A stretch of 64,000 nucleotides of DNA from Hyphomicrobiales bacterium (GCA_900473795.1 UCMT01000008.1:1-64000), one strand, 5' to 3'. Shown: positions 44,315 through 54,920, counted from the first letter of the stretch. Numbers and translations are program-made. Notes: generated from the sequence alone by a model not told the origin.

Positions 44315-44776
44315 ATGCAAATCGAGCAGCTAAACGACATCATCGTAAAGGCGAAGGCTTCAACGTACGTCGGGGGTGGAGCTCCTGCGAAATCCAGCAG
44401 AGCCGGCTCTCGCGATTTGATGTGGTCTGAAGGCGATTGGAGCTACCTCGACAGCTATTTCGGAGGCACCGATTTCATCGGCCAAGAAACCGTCTGGCTG
44501 CGAGGTAAGCCTGTATGGGCGATGAACTACTATGGATATATCCGGCTTCCGGAGCTGATAGACGCCCAACGCGCGGGAGCGACGATCAAAGCGGCGTTGT
44601 CATCGATGTACGCGCAAGGGCGCTTCCTCGGAGGCTTCGAGTGGTCCGGCGACCATGGGAAATATATCGACCACAGCGACGGGGACGCCGCCCACTTTCA
44701 CGGGCGTGAGGTTATTGTGGTTGAGGGCAAGGCGGCCTACGCACTCGATTATTTCGGGGGCCTGATTAAAGCGTAG
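44315..44776 (+). CDS. DUF5680 domain protein
   Basis: A 153-residue protein whose whole length fits DUF5680: IVKAKASTYVGGGAPAKSSR, DLMWSEGDWSYLDSYFGGTD, FIGQETVWLRGKPVWAMNYY and a C-terminal FHGREVIVVEGKAAYALDYF. In some bacteria this domain is fused to a Cro/XRE-type HTH; here it is alone. Function is unknown. I took the ATG after GGGGA/GAG (MQIEQLND). It has lower GC and more mixed codon use than its neighbours, shared with the next gene. Confidence 0.75.
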   Translation: MQIEQLNDIIVKAKASTYVGGGAPAKSSRAGSRDLMWSEGDWSYLDSYFGGTDFIGQETVWLRGKPVWAMNYYGYIRLPELIDAQRAGATIKAALSSMYAQGRFLGGFEWSGDHGKYIDHSDGDAAHFHGREVIVVEGKAAYALDYFGGLIKA

Positions 44777-44860
44777 AAGCAAAAATCAGGCAGGCCGTGT
44801 CAAAAGTCTTCAGGCGGCTGATGATAGCAACCGAGCTGAGCTCGGAAAGGAGCTGAGGTT

Positions 44861-45298
44861 GTGTCCACCATGTTCAAAGGGTCAAAAATAGCGCTGCTCC
44901 ATCGTGGGCAATTAATTGCCTATCAGCGTGATCAAAAACCTGAAATTCCCTATCCCGGAATGTGGGATCTTCCGGGTGGCGGTCGGGAGGAAGACGAGAC
45001 ACCGAGCGAATGTGCCATTCGTGAAACTTGGGAGGAGTTTGGTGTCCGCGTTGATAAGAACTCAATCGTTTGGGAGAAGTACTACCCTGGGTATATGCCG
45101 ACAGCGCCGGGAAGCTATTTTCTCGTTGCTCATCTTCCAGACGGATTTGGCGACGTCAGTTTTGGCCACGAAGGCCAGCAATGGAAAATAATCTCGATTG
45201 ACGATTTTCTTGCACATCCAGACGTTGTCAACCAACTTAAGGTACGGCTCCGACACTATCTCACCGAGAACCCGCACGATGCACTCGACCTCAACTGA
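44861..45298 (+). CDS. NUDIX hydrolase
   Basis: A 145-residue pyrophosphohydrolase. The Nudix box is GGREEDETPSECAIRETWEE followed by FGV, which keeps the metal-binding RE and EE pairs, with Thr in place of the usual hydrophobic residue after RE. YPGMWDLPGG before it is typical of MutT/8-oxo-dGTPase-like members. The start is GTG; MSTMFKG offers an ATG three codons in. The gene is clearly AT-richer than the surroundings and is closed by a strong terminator. The substrate is unknown. Confidence 0.87.
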   Translation: MSTMFKGSKIALLHRGQLIAYQRDQKPEIPYPGMWDLPGGGREEDETPSECAIRETWEEFGVRVDKNSIVWEKYYPGYMPTAPGSYFLVAHLPDGFGDVSFGHEGQQWKIISIDDFLAHPDVVNQLKVRLRHYLTENPHDALDLN

Positions 45299-45365
45299 AC
45301 ATATATAAGGTGTACCGCGACTTTTGACGCGGTCTGCCTAAACTTCGCAACACAATCGTCAGTGC

Positions 45366-45395
45366 TGAGGGGCTGGGCGTGAACCCAGCCCCTCA
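45366..45395. terminator. Strong bidirectional terminator
   Basis: TGAGGGGCTGGG (45366-45377) and CCCAGCCCCTCA (45384-45395) form a perfect 12-bp stem with a six-base loop, followed by CTTTA. It lies between the NUDIX gene and the converging NmrA-like gene and should stop transcription from both sides. Confidence 0.8.
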
Positions 45396-45401
45396 CTTTA
45401 C

Positions 45402-46289
45402 TTAACCGAGAAGGGCTGGTTTGCTGGCTGCAAAGAAGCTTTCGAGCGTCGCCAGCTTCTCGCCGGAAAGCGTGCCGGCATCATCGGTGACCAAATCGAT
45501 ATGGCCCTCGCGCGTGTTGGCATCGAAGGAGACGATGACGGGGATGAGGAAATCGGGGAGGCCTGCAGCCTTGAGCCCGCCGGCGAGCTGCTCGTCGGTG
45601 ACATGGACGACGTCAAGCGGCTTGCCGGTGACCTTCGACACGATGGAACCGATTTCGTTCACGGTGTACTTGGTCTCGCCGGTCAGCGTGTAGGTCGCGC
45701 TTTCGCTCGCGCCGGAGGCAAGCGCCGCGGCCGTTGCCTTGGCAATATCCTTGCGTGCGATATGGGCGATCTGGCCCTCACCGGATGCACTGTACCACTT
45801 GCCGTCGGCGAGCGCGTGCGGCAGCGCCAGGAACAGGTTTTCCATGTACCAGCCATTGCGCAGGATCGTGTAGGGGATGCCGGTCGCCTTGATCGCGTTT
45901 TCGGTACCGAGATGGTCGGGGGCGAAGGGGATGACCGAGGTTTCGGGGTTCGGCATCGAGGTATAGAGAATGTGCTTGGTGCCGGCCTTCTGCGCGGCTG
46001 CCACCGCCGTCTGGTGCTGGCGCAGGCGCTTGCCGGCTTCGTCCAGTGCATCGGTCGAGATGATCAGGATGCGGTCGGCGCCCTTGAAGGCTGCTTCGAG
46101 CGAAGCAGCATCGTCGAAACTTGCCGAACGGGTCTGGACGCCCTTGGCCGCGTAGTCGGCGAGCTTGGCGGCATCGCGGCTGGTGGCGATGATGTTGACT
46201 GGCGAGACCTTGCCGGAGGCGAGGAGTTCATCAAGCACGAGGCGGCCGAGCTGGCCGGCGGCGCCGGTGACGAGGAGGGTTTCGGACAT
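45402..46289 (-). CDS. NmrA-like/QorB-type NAD(P)H-binding oxidoreductase
   Basis: A 295-residue atypical SDR. The N-terminal Rossmann motif is LLVTGAAGQLGRLVLDELLA, followed by GADRILIISTDALDEAGKR and ILRNGWYMENLFLALP. The catalytic Tyr-x-x-x-Lys is not in the classical place. It matches NAD(P)H:quinone oxidoreductase type 2 (QorB) and NmrA-like proteins that reduce quinones or sense NADP. It is divergent from an HxlR regulator, a frequent pairing that suggests quinone-induced expression. Confidence 0.88.
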   Translation of the reverse strand: MSETLLVTGAAGQLGRLVLDELLASGKVSPVNIIATSRDAAKLADYAAKGVQTRSASFDDAASLEAAFKGADRILIISTDALDEAGKRLRQHQTAVAAAQKAGTKHILYTSMPNPETSVIPFAPDHLGTENAIKATGIPYTILRNGWYMENLFLALPHALADGKWYSASGEGQIAHIARKDIAKATAAALASGASESATYTLTGETKYTVNEIGSIVSKVTGKPLDVVHVTDEQLAGGLKAAGLPDFLIPVIVSFDANTREGHIDLVTDDAGTLSGEKLATLESFFAASKPALLG

Positions 46290-46446
46290 GGTGCTTCCTT
46301 TGTTGTCAAACGGCGCCGCAGCGCGTTGCTGAAGCGTCCGGTTTGAGATATGGTTCCCGAATGAGACCTTCTCTTATTTCGTTATCGACAAGCGGATGTA
46401 AAGGAGGCAGTTTTTTCTGCGGTGGTTACGTGAAGGGAACCGGCCC

Positions 46447-46854
46447 ATGAACAAAATGGCAGGCAAGACGGTGGGCGAACGGGTGATCGTCGTCATGGGC
46501 ATGGCTTTTTCCCGCGAGGATTGCCCGGTGCGCGACGTCATCGACAATATCGGCGGCAAATGGAACACGCTGATGATCCTGGCGCTGGCCGACGGACCGA
46601 TGCGCTTTTCGGCGTTGCGACGGCTGATCCCCGATATCTCCCAGCGCATGCTGACCCAGACGCTGCGCGACCTGCAACGCGACGGCTATATCGGCCGCGA
46701 GGTCTTTCCGACCCAGCCGCCGAGCGTCGAATACCGCCTGACGCCGCTGGGGCAGTCCTTCCTCGTGCTTGTCAAAGGGCTGGTCGACTGGTCGAAGGCG
46801 CACCACGATGCGATCCGGGCGGCGCGGGCCGACTATGACGCGACGGCTGCGTGA
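46447..46854 (+). CDS. HxlR family winged-helix regulator
   Basis: A 135-residue transcription factor. The motif [14 protein letters not shown] places the family cysteine near residue 23. The recognition region is [20 protein letters not shown], followed by the wing [20 protein letters not shown]. It is divergent from the QorB-like gene across 157 bases and likely represses it until quinones or electrophiles modify the cysteine. That mechanism is known for the family and inferred here. No clear palindrome was found between them. Confidence 0.9.
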   Translation: MNKMAGKTVGERVIVVMGMAFSREDCPVRDVIDNIGGKWNTLMILALADGPMRFSALRRLIPDISQRMLTQTLRDLQRDGYIGREVFPTQPPSVEYRLTPLGQSFLVLVKGLVDWSKAHHDAIRAARADYDATAA

Positions 46855-46936
46855 CGATCTGACCGCGCTGATGCGGCTGGACGGTTCGCGGCCCGGACTG
46901 TTACAGATGCCGATGGGGACGACATCTGGATAGGCA

Positions 46937-48190
46937 TTGATGAAACAGCTCGATATCGGCGTGGCGGGAGCAGGACCGGCAGGTCTAGCCGCGGCCCTTT
47001 TTCTGTCGCGCGCCGGTCATCGGGTTGAAATTCTCGAACGTTTCGAGACGCCGGCGCCGGTCGGGTCCGGGCTGTTGATGCAGCCGACAGGGCTGACTGT
47101 CCTCAACGCGCTTGGGCTGTCCGATACCATCCATGCCATCGGCAGCCGGATCGACCGGCTGCACGGCGCCGATGCCAAGAGCGGGCGGACCGTACTCGAC
47201 GTGCGCTATGACGCAGCCCCGAGCGGGCGGTACGGTCTTGCGGTGCAGCGGGCTGCGCTCTTCAACACGCTGCATGATGCGGCCGTTGCCGACGGCATCC
47301 GGATACGCACCGGCATCGATCTTGCCTCAACCGGAATGCGCGGCGATCGCGCCGTGCTGAAAAATGCCGAAGGTGTGGTTGGCGACTACGATCTGGTGAT
47401 CGACGCCAGTGGCACCCGGTCCATGCTGGCTGCCAAAGCCGCTACCGCGCCTTCCATTCGCGACCTGACCTATGGCGCCTTCTGGGCAACGCTCGACGGC
47501 CAGGGCGCGGCCTACGATAAAAGCGCCCTCTCGCAGCGTTACGACAAGGCCAAGGTGATGATCGGCTTGCTACCGACCGGGCGGATACGGAGGGATGAGC
47601 CGGAGCGGGTGGCTTTCTTCTGGAGCCTGAAGGTTGCCGATGTCGAGGCGGTCAAGGCAGCCGGGCTCGACCAGTGGAAGGCGATCATTCGCAGTTACTG
47701 GGCGGACTGCGCGCCGTTTCTCGACCAGATCGAGGACTGGGATCAACTGACGCTGGCGCGCTACGCGCACCGCACCGCTCTGCCGCCCTTTTCGGGCCGG
47801 CTGGTCTTCATCGGCGACAGCGCCCATTCGACCAGCCCGCAATTGGGGCAGGGCGCCAATATGGCGCTGCTCGACGCAGCGGCGCTCAGCCATGCGCTGG
47901 CGCGCTGTGCCGATATACCATCGGCGCTGGCGGCCTATGCCCGGGCGCGCCGCAATCACGTGCGGCTGTTCCAGCTGCTGTCGCTCGCTTTTACACCCTT
48001 CTATCAGTCGGATTCGACCGCCATCGCCTGGGTGCGCGACCGGCTGGTCTCCACCGTCGCCAAAATTCCGCCGATGCCCGGGCTGCTGGCGTCGATCGTC
48101 GCCGGGACGTTGATCGATCCCTTTGGGCCTGCCGGCCTGACGGAATGCACGTGGCAAGAGGACCTCAGCCTGCTCAGCGGCATGGCGTAG
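46937..48190 (+). CDS. FAD-dependent aromatic-type monooxygenase
   Basis: A 417-residue class A flavoprotein monooxygenase-like enzyme. It has the N-terminal GxGxxG motif GVAGAGPAGLAAALFLSRAG, the DG-type motif region GDYDLVIDASGTRS and the GD motif FIGDSAHSTSPQLGQGANMA binding the FAD ribityl chain. The family includes salicylate and UbiH-like hydroxylases. The substrate is unknown. It follows the HxlR gene by 82 bases on the same strand and may share its regulon. Confidence 0.87.
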   Translation: MMKQLDIGVAGAGPAGLAAALFLSRAGHRVEILERFETPAPVGSGLLMQPTGLTVLNALGLSDTIHAIGSRIDRLHGADAKSGRTVLDVRYDAAPSGRYGLAVQRAALFNTLHDAAVADGIRIRTGIDLASTGMRGDRAVLKNAEGVVGDYDLVIDASGTRSMLAAKAATAPSIRDLTYGAFWATLDGQGAAYDKSALSQRYDKAKVMIGLLPTGRIRRDEPERVAFFWSLKVADVEAVKAAGLDQWKAIIRSYWADCAPFLDQIEDWDQLTLARYAHRTALPPFSGRLVFIGDSAHSTSPQLGQGANMALLDAAALSHALARCADIPSALAAYARARRNHVRLFQLLSLAFTPFYQSDSTAIAWVRDRLVSTVAKIPPMPGLLASIVAGTLIDPFGPAGLTECTWQEDLSLLSGMA

Positions 48191-48201
48191 GATCACCGCG
48201 G

Positions 48202-49143
48202 CTATCGGAGGCCGAGCTGCCAGGTCTGGCCGTTCAGGTCCTTCCCGAAGCTGTGGTGCCTTTCCTCGGCAACAAGAACGAAGCCCTCCGCCTCGTAGAT
48301 CCTGCGGGCGCTGACGAGAACGTCGTTGGTCCACAGCGTCAGTGTTTCGTAGCCAGCCTCGCGGGCAAAGGCGATGCATTGGCGAACCAGCGCCCGACCG
48401 ATGCCAAGGCCGCGGGCGAAGGGCTCGACATGGAGCAGCCGCAGCTTGGCGGTGCCGCCGCCGGCATCGACCAGAAACACCGAACCGGCGATCTCGCCGC
48501 CTGCTTCCGCGATCCAGCAGAACTCGCGGCCGGGCTTGAAATTCTCAATGAAATCGGCGGCGATCTGCATCGCCAGCCCCTCATACTCGCCATTCCAGCC
48601 ATATTCCTCGACGTAGAGCTTCGTCTGTCGGCCGAGAACCCAGCTGATGTCACCGGGCTGATGCGGACGAAGGATGAAATTTCTCGTCGCCGCCGAAAGC
48701 AGCGCCTCGATCCGGCCCATGGCGCTGGCGATCGTTTCCTGCTGTGCGGCGTTGAGCGGCGAGAGCATGGCCGCGATCTCCTCACGGGAGCGGACGGCAA
48801 GGACACGGGCCTCGGAAAGCCCCTCGGCGGTCAGTTCAAGCAGCTGGCTGCGCTGGTCCTGCGGGTCTGGGCGCGTGGTCAGGAGCCCGTCACCGCGAAA
48901 TTTCTTCAGGATGCGGCTGAGATAAGCGGGGTCGAGATGCAGCTCCTCGATCAGCTTTTTTGCCGGCAGACCGGGTCGGGCCGCCAGTTCGTAGATGATG
49001 CGCGCTTCGGTCAGCGTAAACCGGCTGTCGAGGAAGGCGCGGCCGAGCAGGCCGAGCTGATTGGTGTAGAAGCGGTTGAAGGCCCGCACGGTCTCGATAC
49101 AGTCGGCCGGCTGCGGATCCTGCAAGGTCACGAGTGTATTCAT
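48202..49143 (-). CDS. MarR-GNAT bifunctional protein
   Basis: 313 residues joining two domains. Residues about 1-150 are a MarR winged helix (FNRFYTNQLGLLGRAFLDSR; ELAARPGLPAKKLIEELHLD; LLTTRPDPQDQRSQLLELTA). Residues about 155-310 are a GNAT acetyltransferase with the acetyl-CoA loop LHVEPFARGLGIGRALVRQC. This fusion is a known arrangement in proteobacteria. Substrate and target genes are unknown. It converges with the FAD monooxygenase, leaving eleven bases between stops. Confidence 0.9.
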   Translation of the reverse strand: MNTLVTLQDPQPADCIETVRAFNRFYTNQLGLLGRAFLDSRFTLTEARIIYELAARPGLPAKKLIEELHLDPAYLSRILKKFRGDGLLTTRPDPQDQRSQLLELTAEGLSEARVLAVRSREEIAAMLSPLNAAQQETIASAMGRIEALLSAATRNFILRPHQPGDISWVLGRQTKLYVEEYGWNGEYEGLAMQIAADFIENFKPGREFCWIAEAGGEIAGSVFLVDAGGGTAKLRLLHVEPFARGLGIGRALVRQCIAFAREAGYETLTLWTNDVLVSARRIYEAEGFVLVAEERHHSFGKDLNGQTWQLGLR

Positions 49144-49210
49144 GGCAATCTCCCTGCTGGAAGATTGCCATTATTTAGTTGACTGAGTCAAATAAATTGC
49201 GACCAGGAGG

Positions 49211-49930
49211 TCAGGCCGCCTGTTGGCCGAGCTGCGACAAGCCTTTCAGCGCAAACTCGACGGCTGCTTCGGCATGGGTCGCGGTGGAATCAAAGCCGGG
49301 CAGAGGCAGGTTGTGCGGGTCGAGGATCAGGCAGATCTCGGTACAGCCGAGGATTATCGCGTCGGCGCCTTCGCTTTTGGCGCGCTCGATGACCGTCATC
49401 AACGCCTGACGGGAGGCGTCGAGGACGGCACCGGCACAGAGTTCGTTGAAGATGATGTCGTGTACGAGCGTGCGGTCTTCGGCGTTCGGAACCATGACAT
49501 CGATGCCGTGGGTTGCCATGCGGCCGGTGTAGAAGCCGTGCTCCATCGTGTAGCGCGTGGCAAGCAGCAGCGGACGCTTGATGCCGGCGGCTTTCATCGA
49601 TGCGGCGGTTTCGTCGATGATGTTGATCAACGGAACCGAGATGGACGACTGAACCGCATCGGCGATCAGGTGCATGGTGTTGGTGCAGATCAGCACGCAG
49701 GAGGCACCTGCGGCCTCGAGGCCCTGCGCGACCTCGGAGAGGCGCTTGGCGGCATCATCCCAGCGGCCGGCCTTCTGGAGGTCGACGATGCTCTGGAAAT
49801 CGACGGAATGCAGCATGACTTCGGCAGAATGCAGCCCGCCGAGACGCTCGCGCACGGCCTCGTTGATCATGCGGTAATAGACTGCCGAGCTTTCAAAGCT
49901 CATTCCACCGATGAGACCGATCTTGCGCAT
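49211..49930 (-). CDS. Aspartate/glutamate racemase family protein
   Basis: A 239-residue cofactor-independent amino-acid racemase (aspartate racemase type). It starts MRKIGLIGGMSFESSAVYYR, with the two catalytic cysteines in ASCVLICTNTMHLIADAV and AIILGCTEICLIL. I set the start at 49930; the open frame upstream has no similarity and runs into the divergent Lrp gene. The divergent Lrp/AsnC regulator is a plausible controller. Confidence 0.92.
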   Translation of the reverse strand: MRKIGLIGGMSFESSAVYYRMINEAVRERLGGLHSAEVMLHSVDFQSIVDLQKAGRWDDAAKRLSEVAQGLEAAGASCVLICTNTMHLIADAVQSSISVPLINIIDETAASMKAAGIKRPLLLATRYTMEHGFYTGRMATHGIDVMVPNAEDRTLVHDIIFNELCAGAVLDASRQALMTVIERAKSEGADAIILGCTEICLILDPHNLPLPGFDSTATHAEAAVEFALKGLSQLGQQAA

Positions 49931-50022
49931 GAGGCTGTTCCTGTCCTGCTTTGTTTTCCGATGAAGGAATTGTCGCCGAGAGCATGCGGAAAGTGTTCGC
50001 TTTGTTGGGTGACATCGCAGCC

Positions 50023-50065
50023 ATTTGCGCGTATTTTTTGCGCTATTTTTTGCTATGACGCAAAT
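50023..50065. promoter_or_regulatory. Inverted and direct repeats between racemase and Lrp genes
   Basis: ATTTGCG (50023-50029) and CGCAAAT (50059-50065) form a widely spaced dyad. Between them TATTTTTTGC occurs twice, 12 bases apart. AT-rich repeats in helical phase are typical of sites wrapped by Lrp/AsnC octamers. The region also contains the presumed promoters of both divergent genes. Confidence 0.45.
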
Positions 50066-50103
50066 TGTTCTTGCGTGTGTCGGATGAGTTGGGAGAGCGC
50101 GGC

Positions 50104-50568
50104 GTGCTGGACGAAAGAGACCGGAAGATTCTGTCATTGCTGCAGGAGGATGCGAGCCTGTCCGTCGGCGATCTCGCCGAAAGGGTAAGTCTGTCGCTCT
50201 CGGCCTGCTCGCGGCGCATCCAGCGGCTGGAGGAGGCTGGCTATGTCGCCCGCCGGATCGCGGTGCTCAATCGCGACAAAATGGGCGTGCCGACAACCGT
50301 CTTCGCCCTCATCAAGACCGCCCACCACTCCGACGACTGGATCGACATCTTCCGCAGGGTGATCGCGGATATTCCCGAGATCGTCGAGGCGCACCGGCTG
50401 ACCGGCAATTATGACTACATCCTGAAGGTCGTGCTGCCGCGTGTCGAACATTACGACGTGATCTACAAGCAGATTGTCCGCAAGGTGGAACTGTTCGACG
50501 TCTCGGCCTCGATCTCGATGGAGGTGCTGAAGAGCGGCATGGCGGTGCCGGTGGAGTATGCGCGCTGA
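50104..50568 (+). CDS. Lrp/AsnC family regulator
   Basis: A 154-residue regulator: N-terminal HTH (ILSLLQEDASLSVGDLAERV; SACSRRIQRLEEAGYVARRI) and C-terminal RAM/ACT-like effector domain (EIVEAHRLTGNYDYILKVVL). I chose the GTG at 50104 (MLDERDRK), six bases after GGGAGAG; a TTG at 50065 is less likely. It is divergent from the racemase gene, so it probably responds to an amino acid related to that enzyme. Confidence 0.9.
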   Translation: MLDERDRKILSLLQEDASLSVGDLAERVSLSLSACSRRIQRLEEAGYVARRIAVLNRDKMGVPTTVFALIKTAHHSDDWIDIFRRVIADIPEIVEAHRLTGNYDYILKVVLPRVEHYDVIYKQIVRKVELFDVSASISMEVLKSGMAVPVEYAR

Positions 50569-50700
50569 GCTGGCAGCGCTTTGCGCCTGCGGCCGCTGGC
50601 GGATCGGCTGAGGTCTTTCAACAGGGCAGCCATTCCGACAGAGCAGTTGTGTCAGGCCAACGGAGCGTGGACACTGCGGTGCAAAATGGAGATTTGCGCC

Positions 50701-51996
50701 ATGCCAGCATCGAGCCGTCATCACCTGGTCGTCGTCGGAGGTGGCTTCGGCGGCCTCCAACTGATCAATGACTTGAAGGGCGCGACCCTCGACATCACGC
50801 TCGTCGACAAGCGGAACCATCATCTCTTCCAGCCGCTTCTCTATCAGGTGGCGACGACGCTTCTGGCGACCTCGGAGATCGCATGGCCGATCCGCCGGCT
50901 GTATCGCGACCGGCCGGAGGTGACGACGATGCTGGCAGAGGTCGACGGTGTCGATGTGGCGGCGAAGGCCATCAGGCTGACAAACGGCAAGAGCATCTGC
51001 TACGACACGCTGGTGCTGGCGACCGGCGCCACACATGCCTATTTCGGCAAAGACGAGTGGGAAGCGGTCGCTCCGGGGCTGAAAACGCTGGAGGATGCGA
51101 CGACCATTCGCAGGCGCGTGCTGCTCGCCTTTGAGCGGGCGGAAATCGAGACCGATCCGGCGGTGCGCCAAGCGCTTTTGACGTTTACCATCATCGGCGC
51201 CGGCCCCACCGGCGTCGAACTGGCGGGGATCATCAGCGAACTTGCGCAGTCGACGCTGCCGAAGGAGTTTCGCCGCATCGATACGCGCACGACGCGGGTG
51301 ATTCTCGTGGAGGCTGGGCCGCGTGTCCTGCCGGGATTTTCCGAAGACCTGTCGGCCTATGCGCATCGGGCGCTGGAAAGACGCGGCGTCGAAGTGCGCA
51401 CCGGTCAGAGGGTTACGTCCTGCACGCAAGCGGGTGTGACGATCGACGCCAATTTCGTTGCGTGTCGCACGATGGTCTGGGCCGCGGGCGTTCAGGCCTC
51501 GCCGGCTGCCCGATGGCTCGGCATCGAGGCGGATCGCGCCGGCCGCGCCATCGTCGAGAAGAACCTCAGCGCACCCGGTCATGCGGATATCTTCGTCATC
51601 GGCGATACGGCTTCGGTCTTGCGTGAGGACGGCACCCCGGTACCGGGGATCGCGCCGGCGGCAAAGCAGCAGGGCGCTTTCGTCGCAAAGGTCATCCGAG
51701 CCAGGTTGAACGGCCAGCCGGCGCCCGCCGGTTTCCGCTATCGCCACCAGGGGAGCCTGGCGACGATCGGCAAGCGCTCGGCGATCATCGATTTCGGACG
51801 CTTCAAAATGAAGGGGACGCTTGCCTGGTGGGTATGGGGGATCGCCCATATCTACTTCCTCATCGGCACGCGAAGCCGCTTCGCCGTTGCCTGGAGTTGG
51901 CTGTGGAGCTACCTCAGCGGCCAGCACAGCGCGCGGCTGATTACCCAAAAGGAGCTTATGAGCGACGAATCCGTTGACGAGCCCGGCGAGCGATAG
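50701..51996 (+). CDS. NADH dehydrogenase type II-like flavoprotein
   Basis: A 431-residue pyridine nucleotide-disulfide oxidoreductase of the NDH-2 group. It has an N-terminal FAD motif VVVGGGFGGLQLINDLKG, a second GxGxxG for NADH (TIIGAGPTGVELAGIISEL) and the GDTASV FAD site. A hydrophobic C-terminus (WWVWGIAHIYFLIGTRSRFA) suits monotopic membrane binding. It passes electrons from NADH to quinone without proton pumping. Start ATG at 50701 after GGAG. Confidence 0.9.
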   Translation: MPASSRHHLVVVGGGFGGLQLINDLKGATLDITLVDKRNHHLFQPLLYQVATTLLATSEIAWPIRRLYRDRPEVTTMLAEVDGVDVAAKAIRLTNGKSICYDTLVLATGATHAYFGKDEWEAVAPGLKTLEDATTIRRRVLLAFERAEIETDPAVRQALLTFTIIGAGPTGVELAGIISELAQSTLPKEFRRIDTRTTRVILVEAGPRVLPGFSEDLSAYAHRALERRGVEVRTGQRVTSCTQAGVTIDANFVACRTMVWAAGVQASPAARWLGIEADRAGRAIVEKNLSAPGHADIFVIGDTASVLREDGTPVPGIAPAAKQQGAFVAKVIRARLNGQPAPAGFRYRHQGSLATIGKRSAIIDFGRFKMKGTLAWWVWGIAHIYFLIGTRSRFAVAWSWLWSYLSGQHSARLITQKELMSDESVDEPGER

Positions 51997-52011
51997 GTTT
52001 TCACCCGTGCC

Positions 52012-52320
52012 CTATCTGACGCGTTTGCACTCGAACGGATCGCCGCTCGCCATCGAAAGCCATTGCATCGAGGTGTCGGTGACGCCCGACAGGCTGATCT
52101 GGTACCCGTCGTCGAAGGACAGGACGTAGCTGCCATCGATTTTTTCGACCTTGCGGATCGGCATCGGGCCTTCGCCTGCATCATAGGTGTCACCGGTGAA
52201 GGTGAAGGTCGAAACCTCGCAATCCCAGGTGCCGACATAGGGCGCGGGATCGGCGGCCAAGCCCGCCGTTGCGGTGACAAGGGCGATCACTGCCGCCACG
52301 GCGATAAAGTCAGGACGCAT
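52012..52320 (-). CDS. Small exported protein, unknown function
   Basis: 102 residues with a signal peptide (about 22 residues: FIAVAAVIALVTATAGLA). The mature part, APYVGTWDCEVSTFTFTGDT onward, contains two cysteines (in TWDCEV and PFECKRV) that may form a disulfide. The VGTWDCE and SYVLSFDDGYQISLSG pattern suggests a small lipocalin-like beta barrel, which is inference. The ATG is preceded by GGGAGA. It follows another exported-protein gene by 17 bases and is probably co-transcribed with it. Confidence 0.7.
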   Translation of the reverse strand: MRPDFIAVAAVIALVTATAGLAADPAPYVGTWDCEVSTFTFTGDTYDAGEGPMPIRKVEKIDGSYVLSFDDGYQISLSGVTDTSMQWLSMASGDPFECKRVR

Positions 52321-52337
52321 GGTTTCTCCCGGCAGCG

Positions 52338-52787
52338 TCAGTTGTTTATGCTGGTCACGGCCCAATGGGATGAACTGCAATCGTCGTTGTCGCAGATGCC
52401 GCTCATCCAGACCGCGCCGTCTGCCAGCATGACGCCGTCGCTGTTGACGAAGAGCTGGTCATATTTCTGATCCGCAACGGCCTCGCGCGTTTCCGGCGTG
52501 ACGAGAGCGTCAAAATTCTCGATGAAATCGTTGGCGTTCTGAATGTCGTAGCTTTCGCCATTGGCAGCGACCCGCAACGGGTATTCGGCGAGACCGGCGA
52601 TCGTTGCCGCATCACCGTTGCCCATGGCTTCCACCAGGCTCAATAGCGGTTCGGCGAGATCTCCGGCATTGCCATGCAGCGCTTCGATCCGGTTATAGAC
52701 CTCATCATCGGATTGCGCCGCCGCCGGCACGGGCATCAGCATCAGCGCAGCGGACAGGAGCGTGGCGGCTGTATTCAGGTAAGGCAT
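52338..52787 (-). CDS. Exported protein, unknown function
   Basis: A 149-residue protein with a signal peptide (about 24 residues, ending PAAAQ). The mature part, VYNRIEALHGNAGDLAEPLL, AEYPLRVAANGESYDIQNAN and DGVMLADGAVWMSGICDNDD, resembles small periplasmic proteins with an NTF2-like helical/beta pattern. I recognise no family with certainty. A CDNDDC pair near the C-terminus could be a disulfide loop. It lies upstream of the next small exported gene on the same strand. Confidence 0.7.
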   Translation of the reverse strand: MPYLNTAATLLSAALMLMPVPAAAQSDDEVYNRIEALHGNAGDLAEPLLSLVEAMGNGDAATIAGLAEYPLRVAANGESYDIQNANDFIENFDALVTPETREAVADQKYDQLFVNSDGVMLADGAVWMSGICDNDDCSSSHWAVTSINN

Positions 52788-53015
52788 GAAAACTCCGCGG
52801 AGAGGGCATGTTGGCAGCCGCACAGTAGCGGAGGCGGTGTTGAAACGGAACCGGGGCGGGAGGATGCCAGCGATCCATTTTGGGGTTCGTCTCTGGCTGT
52901 GTTCAATACGTTTGGCGGCGGCGGATATTCGGCAGGATCGCGCGTGAGACCCGGTCTCAAATTCCTCTTAAAGAGCCTTGACCGCCCTTACGCTTTGCGG
53001 CATAACCGGCGAACC

Positions 53016-53029
53016 GTACCGTACGGTAC
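53016..53029. promoter_or_regulatory. Perfect 14-bp palindrome at TetR gene start
   Basis: GTACCGTACGGTAC is perfectly self-complementary and sits 20 bases before the proposed TetR start at 53049, overlapping the likely transcription start. TetR-family operators are commonly short palindromes in this position, so autoregulation is likely. Confidence 0.6.
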
Positions 53030-53048
53030 TGTGAATGGAGATGGATTT

Positions 53049-54766
<1,718 letters not shown>

Positions 54767-54812
54767 TCTTTGCTGCAAAGCAACATTAATCTGTTGCGCC
54801 TGCTCTATACTG

Positions 54813-54841
54813 AACGCCGGAGAGAAATATCCGGCGTTTCC
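54813..54841 (+). terminator. ilvC terminator
   Basis: AACGCCGGA (54813-54821) and TCCGGCGTT (54830-54838) form a 9-bp stem with an 8-base purine-rich loop, followed by TTTCCATTT. It lies 47 bases past the ilvC stop. The T-run is interrupted, so termination may be partial. Confidence 0.65.
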
Positions 54842-54920
54842 ATTTGTCATCGACCGTTGATCCGCAATGTTTGGAACATTTCGGCTTTTGCAGTATTCTG
54901 TTCAGCAGGAGGATACTGTG

